Translations under genes and position numbers: made by a program | Assembly (NCBI RefSeq): GCF_900156415.1 | Contig: NZ_FTNM01000002.1 | Span: 248,001-312,000 of the forward strand | Direction: 5' to 3' | From: Pontibacter lucknowensis | GTDB lineage: Bacteria; Bacteroidota; Bacteroidia; Cytophagales; Hymenobacteraceae | Length of the DNA stretch: 64,000 bases | Part shown: one piece after another, positions 7,940 to 18,106 of the stretch | How the letters are laid out: each line of letters starts with the position of its first letter | Position numbering within the stretch: position 1 is the first letter of the stretch | The notes under the pieces: model-generated | Database searches by the model: none | The model's input: only the letters and a program-made list of their open reading frames with translations | Told to the model about the DNA's origin: nothing

Positions 7940-10348
7940 ATGCAAACTGCTGAAGCATCTATAACTCAAAGACTAAGCACTCAGGAAATACTCAACGACT
8001 ATCGCATTGCGTGGGAGAGCCGCCATGCGAGCCTTGCCGGCCGCAAGGAGGTTTTTATGGGTAAAGCCAAGTTCGGTATTTTCGGCGATGGCAAAGAAGT
8101 TGCCCAGCTGGCCATGGCCAAGTTCTTCCAGAATGGCGATTTTCGCTCTGGCTATTACCGTGACCAGACTTTTATGTTCGCCATCGGCGAGCTGACGCTC
8201 CAGCAGTACTTTGCTCAATTATATGCGCATACCGATGTAGAGGCAGAGCCTTCTACGGCCGGTCGCGCCATGAACGGGCACTTTGGTACCCGCCTCCTCG
8301 ATGAGGAGGGCAACTGGAAAAACCTGATGGAGCAGAAAAACTCCAGTTCTGACATATCACCTACTGCATCGCAAATGCCTCGCCTGGTAGGTCTGGCTTA
8401 TGCCTCTAAGCTGTACCGTCAGAATCCTGATTTGCAGGGGATGCAGCAGTTTTCAGTGAATGGCAACGAGGTGGCTTTCGGTACGATCGGTAACGCTTCC
8501 ACCTCAGAAGGCATGTTCTTCGAGGCCATCAACGCAGCCGGCGTATTACAGGTGCCAATGCTGGTGTCGGTATGGGATGATGGCTACGGTATTTCGGTGC
8601 CGGCCGAGTACCAGACTACCAAAGGCAGTATTTCTGAAATTCTGGCCGGTTTCCAGCGCAACAGCCGCGAGGAGCAGGGCTACGAGATATTTAAAGTGAA
8701 AGGCTGGGACTATGCCGCCCTCTGCGAAGCTTATGAAGCAGCCGTAAAGGTGTGCCGCGAAGAGCATGTGCCTGTATTGGTGCATGTGGAAGAGGTAACA
8801 CAACCGCAGGGACACTCTACTTCGGGCTCCCATGAGCGTTACAAATCGAAAGACCGTCTGGCCTGGGAAGCAGAGTATGACTGCCTCGTGAAGATGCGCG
8901 AGTGGATGCTGTCTAATGAGATAGCAACTACTGACCAGCTTGATCAGATTGAAAATGAAGCCAAAGAAGCCGTGCGCCAGGCTCGTACTGCCGCCTGGAC
9001 CGCTTTTGCAGACAGCATCAAGGCCGATCACGAAGAGGCTCTGAAGCTGATGGATAACCTGGCAGCGGCCAGTGAGCACATCACCGAGATCGCCACCATT
9101 ACAGAAGAGCTTCGCAAGACATCGACTCCTATTCGCAGCGATGCTGTGAGAGCGGTACGGAAGGTGTTACGCTACGTGCGCGACGAAAACAACCAGGCCA
9201 AGCGTGAACTGGTAGGTTGGCTGGAGCAGACCATGGGCGAAAATGCGGACCGTTTCAACTCTTATTTATATAGCCAGTCTGAAGAGGCTGCTCTCTTAGT
9301 AGAGGAAATCAAACCTGAGTTTGCCGAGGATGCTCCTGTGGTAGATGGCCGTGAGGTGCTGCAGGCCTGCTTTGATGCCATGCTGGCCCGTGATCCACGA
9401 GTGTTCGCCATTGGCGAGGACGTTGGCCGCATCGGTGACGTGAACCAGGCTTTTGCCGGTCTGCAGGAGAAGCACGGAGAGTTGCGTGTCACCGATACAG
9501 GTATACGCGAGTGTACGATCATCGGTCAAGGTATAGGCGCTGCCCTGCGTGGCCTGCGCCCGATCACAGAGATCCAATACCTCGACTACTTATTATATGC
9601 TATTCAGATCCTGTCTGACGACGTGGCCTGTTTGCAGTACCGTACCAAAGGTGGCCAGAAGGCACCGTTGATCGTGCGTACCCGTGGTCACCGTCTGGAG
9701 GGTATCTGGCATTCCGGTTCTCCGATCGGCATGATCCTGCACAGCATCAGAGGCATGCATGTGTTAGTGCCGCGTGATATGACGCAGGCGGCAGGTTTCT
9801 ACAACACACTGCTTAAGTCTGACGAGCCGGCGCTGGTAATTGAATGTCTCAACGGCTATCGCCTGAAAGAGCGTGTACCTAGCAACGTAGGTGAGTTTAC
9901 TGTGCCGCTAGGCAAGCCGGAAGTATTGAAGGAAGGCACTGATATCACCATCGTGACTTACGGCTCTATGTGCCGCATCGTGATGGATGCAGCCCGTCAG
10001 CTTGAGGAGTTTGGTATATCAGCTGAGGTAATAGACGTGCAGTCTTTGTTGCCGTTTGACCTGGAGCACATGATCACGGACTCCATTCGCAAGACAAACC
10101 GCGTACTGTTTGCCGATGAGGACGTGCCAGGTGGGGCAACGGCCTTTATGATGCAGCAGGTAGTGGACGAGCAGGGCGCCTGGCGTTACCTGGATTCCAA
10201 GCCGCAGTGCTTGTCGGCGCATGCACACCGTCCGCCGTACTCATCTGATGGCGACTACTTCTCTAAGCCGAATCCGGAGGATGTGTTTGAGGCGGTATAC
10301 GAGATCATGCACGAAGCTGATCCGAAGGCTTATCCTACGATCTACTAA
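7940..10348 (+). CDS. Fused alpha/beta 2-oxoacid dehydrogenase E1 component
   Basis: About 802 residues from the ATG at 7940. The N-terminal half is the E1 alpha part with a thiamine diphosphate-binding region (GTIGNASTSEGMFFEAINAAG...VWDDGYGIS). The C-terminal half, from about residue 470, is the E1 beta (transketolase-like) part: FAIGEDVGRIGDVNQAF, QYLDYLLYA, RTRGHRLEGIWHSGSP, and a C-terminal domain with ADEDVPGGATAFMMQQV. Such fusions are annotated as branched-chain 2-oxoisovalerate dehydrogenase E1 in Bacteroidota. It decarboxylates a 2-oxoacid and passes the acyl group to an E2 lipoyl enzyme. No E2 or E3 gene is adjacent, so substrate identity is inferred from the family only. Confidence 0.9.
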   Translation: MQTAEASITQRLSTQEILNDYRIAWESRHASLAGRKEVFMGKAKFGIFGDGKEVAQLAMAKFFQNGDFRSGYYRDQTFMFAIGELTLQQYFAQLYAHTDVEAEPSTAGRAMNGHFGTRLLDEEGNWKNLMEQKNSSSDISPTASQMPRLVGLAYASKLYRQNPDLQGMQQFSVNGNEVAFGTIGNASTSEGMFFEAINAAGVLQVPMLVSVWDDGYGISVPAEYQTTKGSISEILAGFQRNSREEQGYEIFKVKGWDYAALCEAYEAAVKVCREEHVPVLVHVEEVTQPQGHSTSGSHERYKSKDRLAWEAEYDCLVKMREWMLSNEIATTDQLDQIENEAKEAVRQARTAAWTAFADSIKADHEEALKLMDNLAAASEHITEIATITEELRKTSTPIRSDAVRAVRKVLRYVRDENNQAKRELVGWLEQTMGENADRFNSYLYSQSEEAALLVEEIKPEFAEDAPVVDGREVLQACFDAMLARDPRVFAIGEDVGRIGDVNQAFAGLQEKHGELRVTDTGIRECTIIGQGIGAALRGLRPITEIQYLDYLLYAIQILSDDVACLQYRTKGGQKAPLIVRTRGHRLEGIWHSGSPIGMILHSIRGMHVLVPRDMTQAAGFYNTLLKSDEPALVIECLNGYRLKERVPSNVGEFTVPLGKPEVLKEGTDITIVTYGSMCRIVMDAARQLEEFGISAEVIDVQSLLPFDLEHMITDSIRKTNRVLFADEDVPGGATAFMMQQVVDEQGAWRYLDSKPQCLSAHAHRPPYSSDGDYFSKPNPEDVFEAVYEIMHEADPKAYPTIY

Positions 10349-10362
10349 TTAGGTAATGCTAT

Positions 10363-10406
10363 AAAGAGAGAGGCCCTGTATCATTTGGTACAGGGCCTCT
10401 CTCTTT
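10363..10406. terminator. Bidirectional terminator between convergent genes
   Basis: Perfect 18-nt arms AAAGAGAGAGGCCCTGTA (10363-10380) and TACAGGGCCTCTCTCTTT (10389-10406) around an 8-nt loop, between the E1 gene and the lipoprotein gene on the other strand. Confidence 0.9.
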
Positions 10407-10425
10407 ATATACTTTAATGAAGCGA

Positions 10426-11043
10426 TCAACCACCTACTGCTGGCTGAAATAAGGTTATTTCGTCTGTTGTCACGACATTGCTGCGATTAGGCACAGGAGT
10501 CGTGCGGTCGTAGATGTAAATGTCAAATTTGATGACAGCACCGGGGCGTAGCAAGGGAAATTCGGACGCGTTTATTTCGTTGATGCTGTATTTGATCTCG
10601 CCTTCCAGCGGTTCCGGGCGATCATCAGCTGACAGACGCTGGAAGCGACCTGAGAACTGAAAGCCTGGCACTGGGAAAGGATAAGGCTCAAAGCGGGAAT
10701 TGCCTGGATTGTTCGGATCCTGTACCTTGATGTACATCACGGTATGAAAATTCTGCTCGTACTGGGAGCCTTCATTAAAAGGAGGCTGAAAGTCTTCGGA
10801 ATCCCGGTTACTGGAAAGGCCCAGGTTGCCGTCTCCGTCTTTAAAGCCTATGACCAGCACAAGTGAATCGCGTAAAGAGGTGATATCCGGCCTTTGAGGG
10901 AATGGCGTATCCACAAAATGGTACTGCTCCACACGCCTGAATTCTATTTCAGGTACTACATCATAAACAGGCTCTTTACGGCAGGAGCTAAGGGCCAGCA
11001 GCAACAGCAGACTAGGCGCACCATACTTTAGCAAGTATCTCAT
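10426..11043 (-). CDS. Lipoprotein of unknown function
   Basis: 205 residues. MRYLLKYGAPSLLLLLALSSC is a lipoprotein signal with Cys21. The mature part contains FRRVEQYHFVDTPFPQRPDITSLRDSLVLVIGFKDGDGNLGL and ends in a beta-rich region with IKFDIYIYDRTTPVPNRSNVVTTDEI. The alternating pattern suggests an Ig-like or beta-sandwich fold. I know similar small lipoproteins from Cytophagales, but no function. It is transcribed alone and converges on the E1 gene. Confidence 0.75.
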   Translation of the reverse strand: MRYLLKYGAPSLLLLLALSSCRKEPVYDVVPEIEFRRVEQYHFVDTPFPQRPDITSLRDSLVLVIGFKDGDGNLGLSSNRDSEDFQPPFNEGSQYEQNFHTVMYIKVQDPNNPGNSRFEPYPFPVPGFQFSGRFQRLSADDRPEPLEGEIKYSINEINASEFPLLRPGAVIKFDIYIYDRTTPVPNRSNVVTTDEITLFQPAVGG

Positions 11044-11117
11044 GTGGGATCTCAGAAAATGAAGCTAAATTTACTAAATCAAACGAACAGATACAGGAAT
11101 TGTTATAAATAATTTGG

Positions 11118-12113
11118 ATGGACTTCAAAGCCCGACATTTGCAGTTATTACTAGCAGAGCAGTCTTTCGATTTTACAGAAACTGCCCTGGCCCTTTTCAG
11201 GTACCAGTCTGAGCATAATCAGGTATACCATGACTATTTGCAGCATTTAGGCCGCGATCCGAAGCAGGTCACTCGGCTTGAGGATATTCCTTTTCTACCC
11301 ATTGAGTTCTTCAAGACGCATGAGGTCATAACCGGTACTTTCGAACCTGAGGTGACCTTCTATAGCAGCGGCACCACCCAAATGATGCGAAGTCGGCACC
11401 AGGTAGCAAGCCTGGAATGGTACCTGCGCACCACAAAGCGTATTTTCGAGTCATTCTACGGTCCCTTGACCGATTATGTGGTGCTGGCGCTGTTGCCCTC
11501 ATACCTGGAGCAGGGCGGTTCATCACTCGTGGCCATGGTCGATTTTTTTGTGAAGCAATCGGGGCAGGAGGAGGAGGGCTTCTACCTGCGTAACCATGAC
11601 GAGCTGTTACAGAATGTAAAGAGAGCACAGCAGAAAGGAAAAAAAGTACTGCTGATCGGTGTTTCCTACGCACTGCTTGACTGGGCTGATGAACTGAAAG
11701 GGCAGGAGGATTTCAGCCATGTGACTATCATGGAGACCGGTGGTATGAAAGGACGTCGCCGGGAGATGATACGGGAGGAACTGCATGCCCACCTGAAGCA
11801 GGGCTTTGGTGTAAAAGCTATTCACTCAGAGTATGGTATGACGGAGCTGCTGTCGCAGGCTTATTCTATGGGCGATGGCCTTTTTCATCCGGGCTATACC
11901 TTGCGGGTACTCCTACGCGATCTCAACGATCCTTTCGACATCCGCCCGGATATGCGCTCAGGCGGTATTAACATCATCGACCTGGCTAACATAGACTCCT
12001 GTGCCTTTATTGAGACCAAAGACATCGGGCGCCTGAAGCCGGACGGAACCTTTGAAGTACTGGGTCGATTTGATAACTCTGACATCCGGGGCTGTAATCT
12101 ATTGATTGCATAA
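11118..12113 (+). CDS. LuxE-like acyl-protein synthetase
   Basis: 331 residues of the PF04443 (LuxE, acyl-protein synthetase) group in the ANL adenylating superfamily. The phosphate-binding loop TFYSSGTTQMMRS, the middle stretch VTIMETGGMKGRRREM and the A5-like HSEYGMTELLSQAYS are all present, with a C-terminal GRFDNSDIRGCNLLI. LuxE activates fatty acids for the luciferase aldehyde pathway, but no luxCDAB genes are here, so another acyl or carboxylate activation is likely. It starts 74 nt from the divergent lipoprotein gene and 49 nt before the next gene, with which it may be cotranscribed. Confidence 0.8.
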   Translation: MDFKARHLQLLLAEQSFDFTETALALFRYQSEHNQVYHDYLQHLGRDPKQVTRLEDIPFLPIEFFKTHEVITGTFEPEVTFYSSGTTQMMRSRHQVASLEWYLRTTKRIFESFYGPLTDYVVLALLPSYLEQGGSSLVAMVDFFVKQSGQEEEGFYLRNHDELLQNVKRAQQKGKKVLLIGVSYALLDWADELKGQEDFSHVTIMETGGMKGRRREMIREELHAHLKQGFGVKAIHSEYGMTELLSQAYSMGDGLFHPGYTLRVLLRDLNDPFDIRPDMRSGGINIIDLANIDSCAFIETKDIGRLKPDGTFEVLGRFDNSDIRGCNLLIA

Positions 12114-12162
12114 CAACTGATCGCCTAACATCCAAAACGCCAATTTCCCGTTTAAGCTGCCC

Positions 12163-13089
12163 ATGGGTTATGTATTTTTTATTGCACTGGTAGCAGGTAT
12201 GCTGCTGCTGTTTTACAGGTGGGCCACCCGCAAGGAGCGTCACCGCAAGCAGATTCTGAAAAAAGGCTTTCCGATGGAGTGGCGCAAGATCCTGCAAGAC
12301 CGTGTAGGCTTTTACCATACTTTAAAAACCGAAGAAGAGAAACAGCGCTTTGAACGGAAACTTCTCCTTTTTGTGTCCGAAAAGCGCATCACAGGTATAG
12401 ACACAGAGGTAGATGACACAACGAAGGTGCTGGTCGGTTCCAGTGCTATCATCCCGATTTTTGGTTTTAAGGACTGGGAATACCATAACCTGGGAGAGGT
12501 GCTGGTGTTTCCCGGCAGTATCCACCGATATAAGAACCAGGATAACGAAGCCGTTTCGGAGGTGTTGGGGCGCGTGAATCCGTTCCAGAATGATCATTAC
12601 GTTACATTGTCCAAACCGGCGCTGGAGCAAGGCTTCAATGACATGGCCGACCGTAAGAACGTAGGTATACACGAGTTTGCGCACATGCTCGACCAAGCCG
12701 ACGGCGAGATAGACGGTGTGCCTAAAGCTTATCTGCCGGACGAGCTGCTGCAGCCTTGGGAGGAGCTGATGTACCGCAAGATCAGTCAGATCGAAAAGGG
12801 GAAGTCGGACATTAACAATTATGGGGCGACCAGCGAGGCAGAATTCTTCGCGGTGGTCACGGAGTATTTTTTTGAGAAACCCGACCAGTTGGCCGAAAAG
12901 CATCCACGTCTGTACGAAATGCTGACCAAAGTCTTTCAGCAAAATCCTAAGAGGCGGTTTCGTATCAACTTCCGGGAATTGCTTAACCCTTATGGCAAAC
13001 GCCTGGGTCGAAACGAGCCCTGCCCATGCGGCAGCGGGAAGAAATACAAGCAATGCTGTATGCTAAAGAAGGGCAAAGCTGCAGCGTAA
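12163..13089 (+). CDS. MtfA-like zinc peptidase with C-terminal SEC-C motif
   Basis: 308 residues. An N-terminal transmembrane helix (GYVFFIALVAGMLLLFYRW) is followed by a peptidase family M90 (MtfA, glucose-regulated metallopeptidase) domain with the zinc motif HEFAHMLDQADGEIDG and a downstream EAEFFAVVTEYFFEKP that supplies the third ligand. The C-terminus ends in GRNEPCPCGSGKKYKQCC, a complete SEC-C zinc-binding motif as found at the end of SecA. MtfA in enterobacteria binds the Mlc repressor; here the membrane anchor and SEC-C tail suggest another role, perhaps at the translocon or ribosome (inference). Confidence 0.85.
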   Translation: MGYVFFIALVAGMLLLFYRWATRKERHRKQILKKGFPMEWRKILQDRVGFYHTLKTEEEKQRFERKLLLFVSEKRITGIDTEVDDTTKVLVGSSAIIPIFGFKDWEYHNLGEVLVFPGSIHRYKNQDNEAVSEVLGRVNPFQNDHYVTLSKPALEQGFNDMADRKNVGIHEFAHMLDQADGEIDGVPKAYLPDELLQPWEELMYRKISQIEKGKSDINNYGATSEAEFFAVVTEYFFEKPDQLAEKHPRLYEMLTKVFQQNPKRRFRINFRELLNPYGKRLGRNEPCPCGSGKKYKQCCMLKKGKAAA

Positions 13090-13179
13090 TGGATTGCTTA
13101 TAAGTGAAAAGACTGGTTTCTGAGTAGGTCATACACTGCGGTAATAGCTAACCTCAGACAGCACGACAGGTATAAAATC

Positions 13180-13212
13180 AAAGCGCCCCTTCCAATCCGG
13201 ACGGGGCGCTTT
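13180..13212. terminator. Bidirectional terminator
   Basis: Arms AAAGCGCCCC (13180-13189) and GGGGCGCTTT (13203-13212) between the MtfA-like gene and the convergent response regulator gene. Confidence 0.8.
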
Positions 13213-13235
13213 GCGTAGGCGAGTATAAGGCATAT

Positions 13236-14402
<1,167 letters not shown>

Positions 14403-14527
14403 ATTTTTTTCGTTCGTTTTATGCTGTAAACGGTAAGTATAGAAAATAAACAGCCGCTAATCAAGCGGCTGCAGCATTTGTACGATAAATCCAAAAATTT
14501 AGCTACCAGTCAGGTATAAGTACGGTA

Positions 14528-15424
14528 TTAAGAATTCGTGAAGTTGATCACGCTATAGAGTTCCGGCTCCAGGAAAGGACCGCCCGGATAACCTGCTGTG
14601 TAGTCGAAGTTGATCCAAAGCTCTCCGTTGGTTTCGTGGAAGTGAATTTTACCGCCAGTTACTTCGTCCGGGAAGAGGGAGCGCACCGCGTAGCTTACCT
14701 TGTCCAGGTCTTCCACGGTTCCCATTTTCACTTCGGTATACATATGGTTTGGCGAGATCACAATGCGGGCCTCACCGCCAATGGCCATGATAGAAGAAGC
14801 CATCAGGATGGCATAATCGTCGCAGTCGCCGGCCAGCAGCTTGATGCTTTCAGTAGGAGGAGAATAGTAGTCGAGGCCGAGCGGATCGTTTACGTAGCGC
14901 CAGCTGTTGCGCACGTGCTTGAAGAGCGAAAAGTAGCGCACCATCTTGCCATACTTGCGGTAGTACTCGTCATGAAAAAAGCGGGTGGAGTTCTCCACGG
15001 CAAAGGAGCGCACCACTGGGTGGGTCGGCTGCATGGCACTTTTCACGCGGCGCTCCTGAAAATAGGTACCCCGCACCGGTTTGAAATAAGACACTTTGCT
15101 GGAATTGCTGGTCATGTTCACCAGCATGGCATTGTAGTCGGCGTAGAGGTTCTCTACGGTGTAATCGTCGAAGGTGCTGTTGAAGAACATGGCACCCATA
15201 ATACCTACAAAAGCCAATAAAATAAGTTTGTGACTGATAAGGGTGATGACAACCGAAACAATGGCCGCTAAAACAACACACAGGAGGAAGTTCAGCTCAT
15301 AGTCGATAAAACTGATGGGCGGCAGGTAAAAACTGATAAGGACCGCCATCGGGAACACGATGATGATCTGGATGAACCGAACTAAAAATGTCGTCAGATT
15401 AGAGAGCTTGAACAAATGCGTCAT
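14528..15424 (-). CDS. Transglutaminase-like membrane protein
   Basis: 298 residues. Two or three transmembrane helices occupy about residues 10-85 (IQIIIVFPMAVLISFYLPP, YELNFLLCVVLAAIVSVVITL, LILLAFVGIMGAMFF). The C-terminal half is a transglutaminase-like domain with the catalytic cysteine in LLAGDCDDYAILMASSI and the histidine in SPNHMYTEVKMG. Such membrane-tethered domains act as proteases or as structural modules in Bacteroidota; the substrate is unknown. It stands alone, with a 440-nt gene-poor region upstream. Confidence 0.75.
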   Translation of the reverse strand: MTHLFKLSNLTTFLVRFIQIIIVFPMAVLISFYLPPISFIDYELNFLLCVVLAAIVSVVITLISHKLILLAFVGIMGAMFFNSTFDDYTVENLYADYNAMLVNMTSNSSKVSYFKPVRGTYFQERRVKSAMQPTHPVVRSFAVENSTRFFHDEYYRKYGKMVRYFSLFKHVRNSWRYVNDPLGLDYYSPPTESIKLLAGDCDDYAILMASSIMAIGGEARIVISPNHMYTEVKMGTVEDLDKVSYAVRSLFPDEVTGGKIHFHETNGELWINFDYTAGYPGGPFLEPELYSVINFTNS

Positions 15425-15831
15425 GATTCCCTGCTTTTGTGGTTTCTGGCGCCTATAGCCCTTCTGGCTTTATAAGTGCATTGGCTTAAATTGTCTTATA
15501 CCTGTAACGCAAAATCCGGGCCTTTTTACTCACTACTCATCCCGAAAATTTTAAATTATTCACCTGCGTGGCGGTATGCTGATAATTTCGGCAATATTTT
15601 TCATAATCTGAAAGTCTTTTTAGCCAGAAAGATTAAAATTTAGTCAGACGCCCATGATTTTGATTTTCCCTGTTGCAGTTTCCCTCTGGCCCCACCCCAT
15701 GCTTTCATGGAAGCGGGCAGGATGGAGGGGACCCTCATAACGCAAATCGGAAAGGAAGGCAACTCTTCACAGATCAGGGTTAGCCAAAAATGGTTGAAAC
15801 AGCTCTATACCCGGAGGGAAGACAAAATAAA
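15425..15831. other. Intergenic stretch, no gene seen
   Basis: About 400 nt between the transglutaminase-like gene and the terminator of the next lipoprotein gene. It is AT-rich in its first half. The only open frame is short and overlaps the terminator and the neighbour gene. No promoter consensus was found with confidence. Confidence 0.6.
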
Positions 15832-15856
15832 AGAGCGCAGCTGCCGGCTGCGCTCT
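15832..15856 (-). terminator. Terminator after the proline/alanine-rich lipoprotein gene
   Basis: Arms AGAGCGCAGC (15832-15841) and GCTGCGCTCT (15847-15856) with a 5-nt loop. On the minus strand they are followed by TTTATTTTG. Confidence 0.8.
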
Positions 15857-15864
15857 CTCTATGG

Positions 15865-16980
15865 CTATTGGTATTGGATATACAGTGGTTTCGGGTCTAG
15901 TTTCAGAATCTCCTCCGGTGTCATCAGGCGGGAGTTGTTGCGGGTGTCATTCTTGTAGAATACCTTAAACCCTGTGAACTGCACCGGCTCCTTGGCGATG
16001 AAGCGACGATAGGTATCTCTTTTTAGCGCTGGTGGTCCCCAGCCGTCCATGTGCATGACCACTTGCACCTCTGGTCTTAGTTTGATATCCTGCGAGTTCT
16101 GGATCATGCGCTGCGTGAAGCGGTGCACGATGAGCAACTTAGGCGGCAGGTTATATTCTTTTGTGATGTCAGCAAGCAGGCCGGTGGCATAATTGATGTC
16201 CTCGGCGTCAAAACTTCCGATTTTCTTACCCGGTACTTCGCCATCCTTCATGGCAAACTCAGCATCTATACCTAAGTGCACGTTCGGCAGCTTCAGGAAC
16301 TGGGTCAGGCGGGGGAGTTCTTCGGGGAGGGTGCTGCGGCCAACCTGCACATCCAGAAACACAATAGCATCGCGCTGCCTGGCCATCTCCAGCACATCCT
16401 CGATCATTTTGTCGGTCATGCGCAGGCGGTACTTATCGCCACGGCCGGGGTGCCCTTGTGCTGTTACCACAATGGCATGCAGGGCAGGCTGTACAGGCGT
16501 AAGTGAGTCGGCTTTAGTCCAGTTGGCTACTTCCTCGTCCAGGCGGCGGAGCATTTCGTCCACCGGGTACTCTCCCAGTATACCCATGCGCTTTGACAAT
16601 GGGTTGCCATAGTAGGCCAGAATGCGCTTGTGCGGCAGGATGGCACCTGGCAGCGGCTCAGGTCCTGGGTATACGGTAGGGGCTGCAGGAGCAGATGCTG
16701 GCGCAGGCGCGACAGTTGGTGTCTGTGCCGCTACGGTGTCGCTAGAAGCGGTGGCAGAACTGTCAGCTGGCTGAGCCGGCAGTTCGTACTTTTCAGTTGT
16801 AGCCGGCAGCGTAGCCGAATGAACTTCTTTGTCCTGGGTGCAGGAGGCGGAGCCTAGTAGGAGGGCGGTCGCCAGTACGGCAGTAGCAGGTTTTAGGTGT
16901 TTTTTTAAGTGACAGGGTGGTAAGTTGTTCAGTATGAAGTTTTTGATCACTTCACGGGTAGTGGGTAAAAAGGAATTCAT
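15865..16980 (-). CDS. Lipoprotein of unknown function with Pro/Ala-rich linker
   Basis: Up to 371 residues. The lipobox LLGSASC is near residue 47, so the true start may be at an internal codon closer to KHLKPATAVLATALLLGSAS. A low-complexity Ser/Thr/Pro/Ala linker (about residues 65-105) leads to a conserved-looking domain beginning LPHKRILAYYGNPLSKRMGILGEYP, with GHPGRGDKYRLRM, DAIVFLDVQVGRS, VHLGIDAEFAMKDGEVPGKKIGSFDAEDIN and VVMHMDGWGPP. The alternating strands and acidic residues at strand ends suggest a TIM-barrel, possibly glycosidase-like, but I do not recognise a named family. Confidence 0.65.
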   Translation of the reverse strand: MNSFLPTTREVIKNFILNNLPPCHLKKHLKPATAVLATALLLGSASCTQDKEVHSATLPATTEKYELPAQPADSSATASSDTVAAQTPTVAPAPASAPAAPTVYPGPEPLPGAILPHKRILAYYGNPLSKRMGILGEYPVDEMLRRLDEEVANWTKADSLTPVQPALHAIVVTAQGHPGRGDKYRLRMTDKMIEDVLEMARQRDAIVFLDVQVGRSTLPEELPRLTQFLKLPNVHLGIDAEFAMKDGEVPGKKIGSFDAEDINYATGLLADITKEYNLPPKLLIVHRFTQRMIQNSQDIKLRPEVQVVMHMDGWGPPALKRDTYRRFIAKEPVQFTGFKVFYKNDTRNNSRLMTPEEILKLDPKPLYIQYQ

Positions 16981-17072
16981 GGCTGGGTATGGGTATTCGA
17001 TGTAAATAGTCTATTAAAGTATAGATATTTTGCGAGGAAACAGCGACCAGACTCCCTTTTTTAGTAAAAAAC

Positions 17073-17864
17073 TTACTCATGCGTATAGTGGCGCTTCAAC
17101 CATTGGCTCAGCCCCTGCAAGCCTGGAAAAAGCACCCGCTCGGTGATATTGGCCTGGTCCAGTTTGTCGCGTATTTCCCATTTCAGTCCAGCTGGAATGA
17201 TCACTCTAAAGTACAGTTCCGGGTGCTGCTCCAGCCATTGGCTCATATTGGCTTGCGCCGTTGACATCAGCGAGAACAGAGCGTATTGGTGCACGATGCG
17301 GGCGTCTAGTGAAGGTGGCTCCAGGAACACCACATATTCTTTATTCTGCAGCAAAGCCAGTTCCTTGAGGGAGGAGCAAACGGGTTGCAGTATCTCGGGC
17401 GTAAATACGTTGGAGCCTTCTTCCTTGATAGCCGTTTGCAGTTTGAGCGGCAGAAAGTCATTGGCTTTCACATAGTCCACGCACCAGATGGCACCGTCTT
17501 CATGGTAGCTGGAGAGGTTTTGGGTGGCAAAATGCAGGGCCACATAGGGCGAATAGGTCCAGTCGAGCAGGCGGGTAGGGAGCCCGTGGTGCTGTGCCAC
17601 CGCCAGCCAGTTCCAAACGGAATCGCCGGGAGCAGAATTGCTGTGGGCGTACTTTCGGAAGTTTCGCAGAATGTGTGGCTCCAGTTCGTAGTAGCGGCTG
17701 CCGAGGCGGGTCAGGCTAGTGCTCAGGTCGTACTCTTTGCTCCAACTGCCACGGTATACATAGGAGGAGCGGAATCGCTTGATGTTCTCGTTCCAACTGT
17801 GGTCGAACAAGGCCGATTGTACCTCTGCCCAACTGTTTACAATGATGTCTTTTCCGGGTTCCAT
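17073..17864 (-). CDS. FRG domain protein
   Basis: 263 residues. The FRG domain (PF08867) is visible from about residue 35: YVYRGSWSKEYDLSTSLTRLG (the F/Y-R-G motif), then NWLAVAQHHGLPTRLLDWTYSPYVALHFA, the family's second conserved block. The C-terminus (VIIPAGLKWEIRDKLDQANI...LFPGLQGLSQWLK) also fits. FRG proteins are found alone and in defence islands, and their biochemical activity is unknown. Here no other defence gene adjoins. Confidence 0.85.
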   Translation of the reverse strand: MEPGKDIIVNSWAEVQSALFDHSWNENIKRFRSSYVYRGSWSKEYDLSTSLTRLGSRYYELEPHILRNFRKYAHSNSAPGDSVWNWLAVAQHHGLPTRLLDWTYSPYVALHFATQNLSSYHEDGAIWCVDYVKANDFLPLKLQTAIKEEGSNVFTPEILQPVCSSLKELALLQNKEYVVFLEPPSLDARIVHQYALFSLMSTAQANMSQWLEQHPELYFRVIIPAGLKWEIRDKLDQANITERVLFPGLQGLSQWLKRHYTHE

Positions 17865-18106
17865 GTAATCGTTTTGCTGTCTTATAATAGCAGGCGGCGG
17901 GGTTGCTTCCTATACCTTGTTAGCTGAAAAATGTTGTAGTATGGAGGTAGCAACGCTAATGAATTTTCAATAGCATGCTTCTATACCTATACTTTCATTT
18001 AACTATGTTTTTGTATTTTATAGTTACGTATTTGTACTTGATTAATAACATCTGATACTGCATGCCGTAAGTTCTGAAATGTTTTACTCATAAGTCCTAT
18101 ACATCT

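Noticed and set aside
12322..13053. Minus-strand 243-codon open frame opposite the MtfA-like gene
   Set aside because: The opposite strand has clear peptidase and SEC-C motifs; this frame has none.
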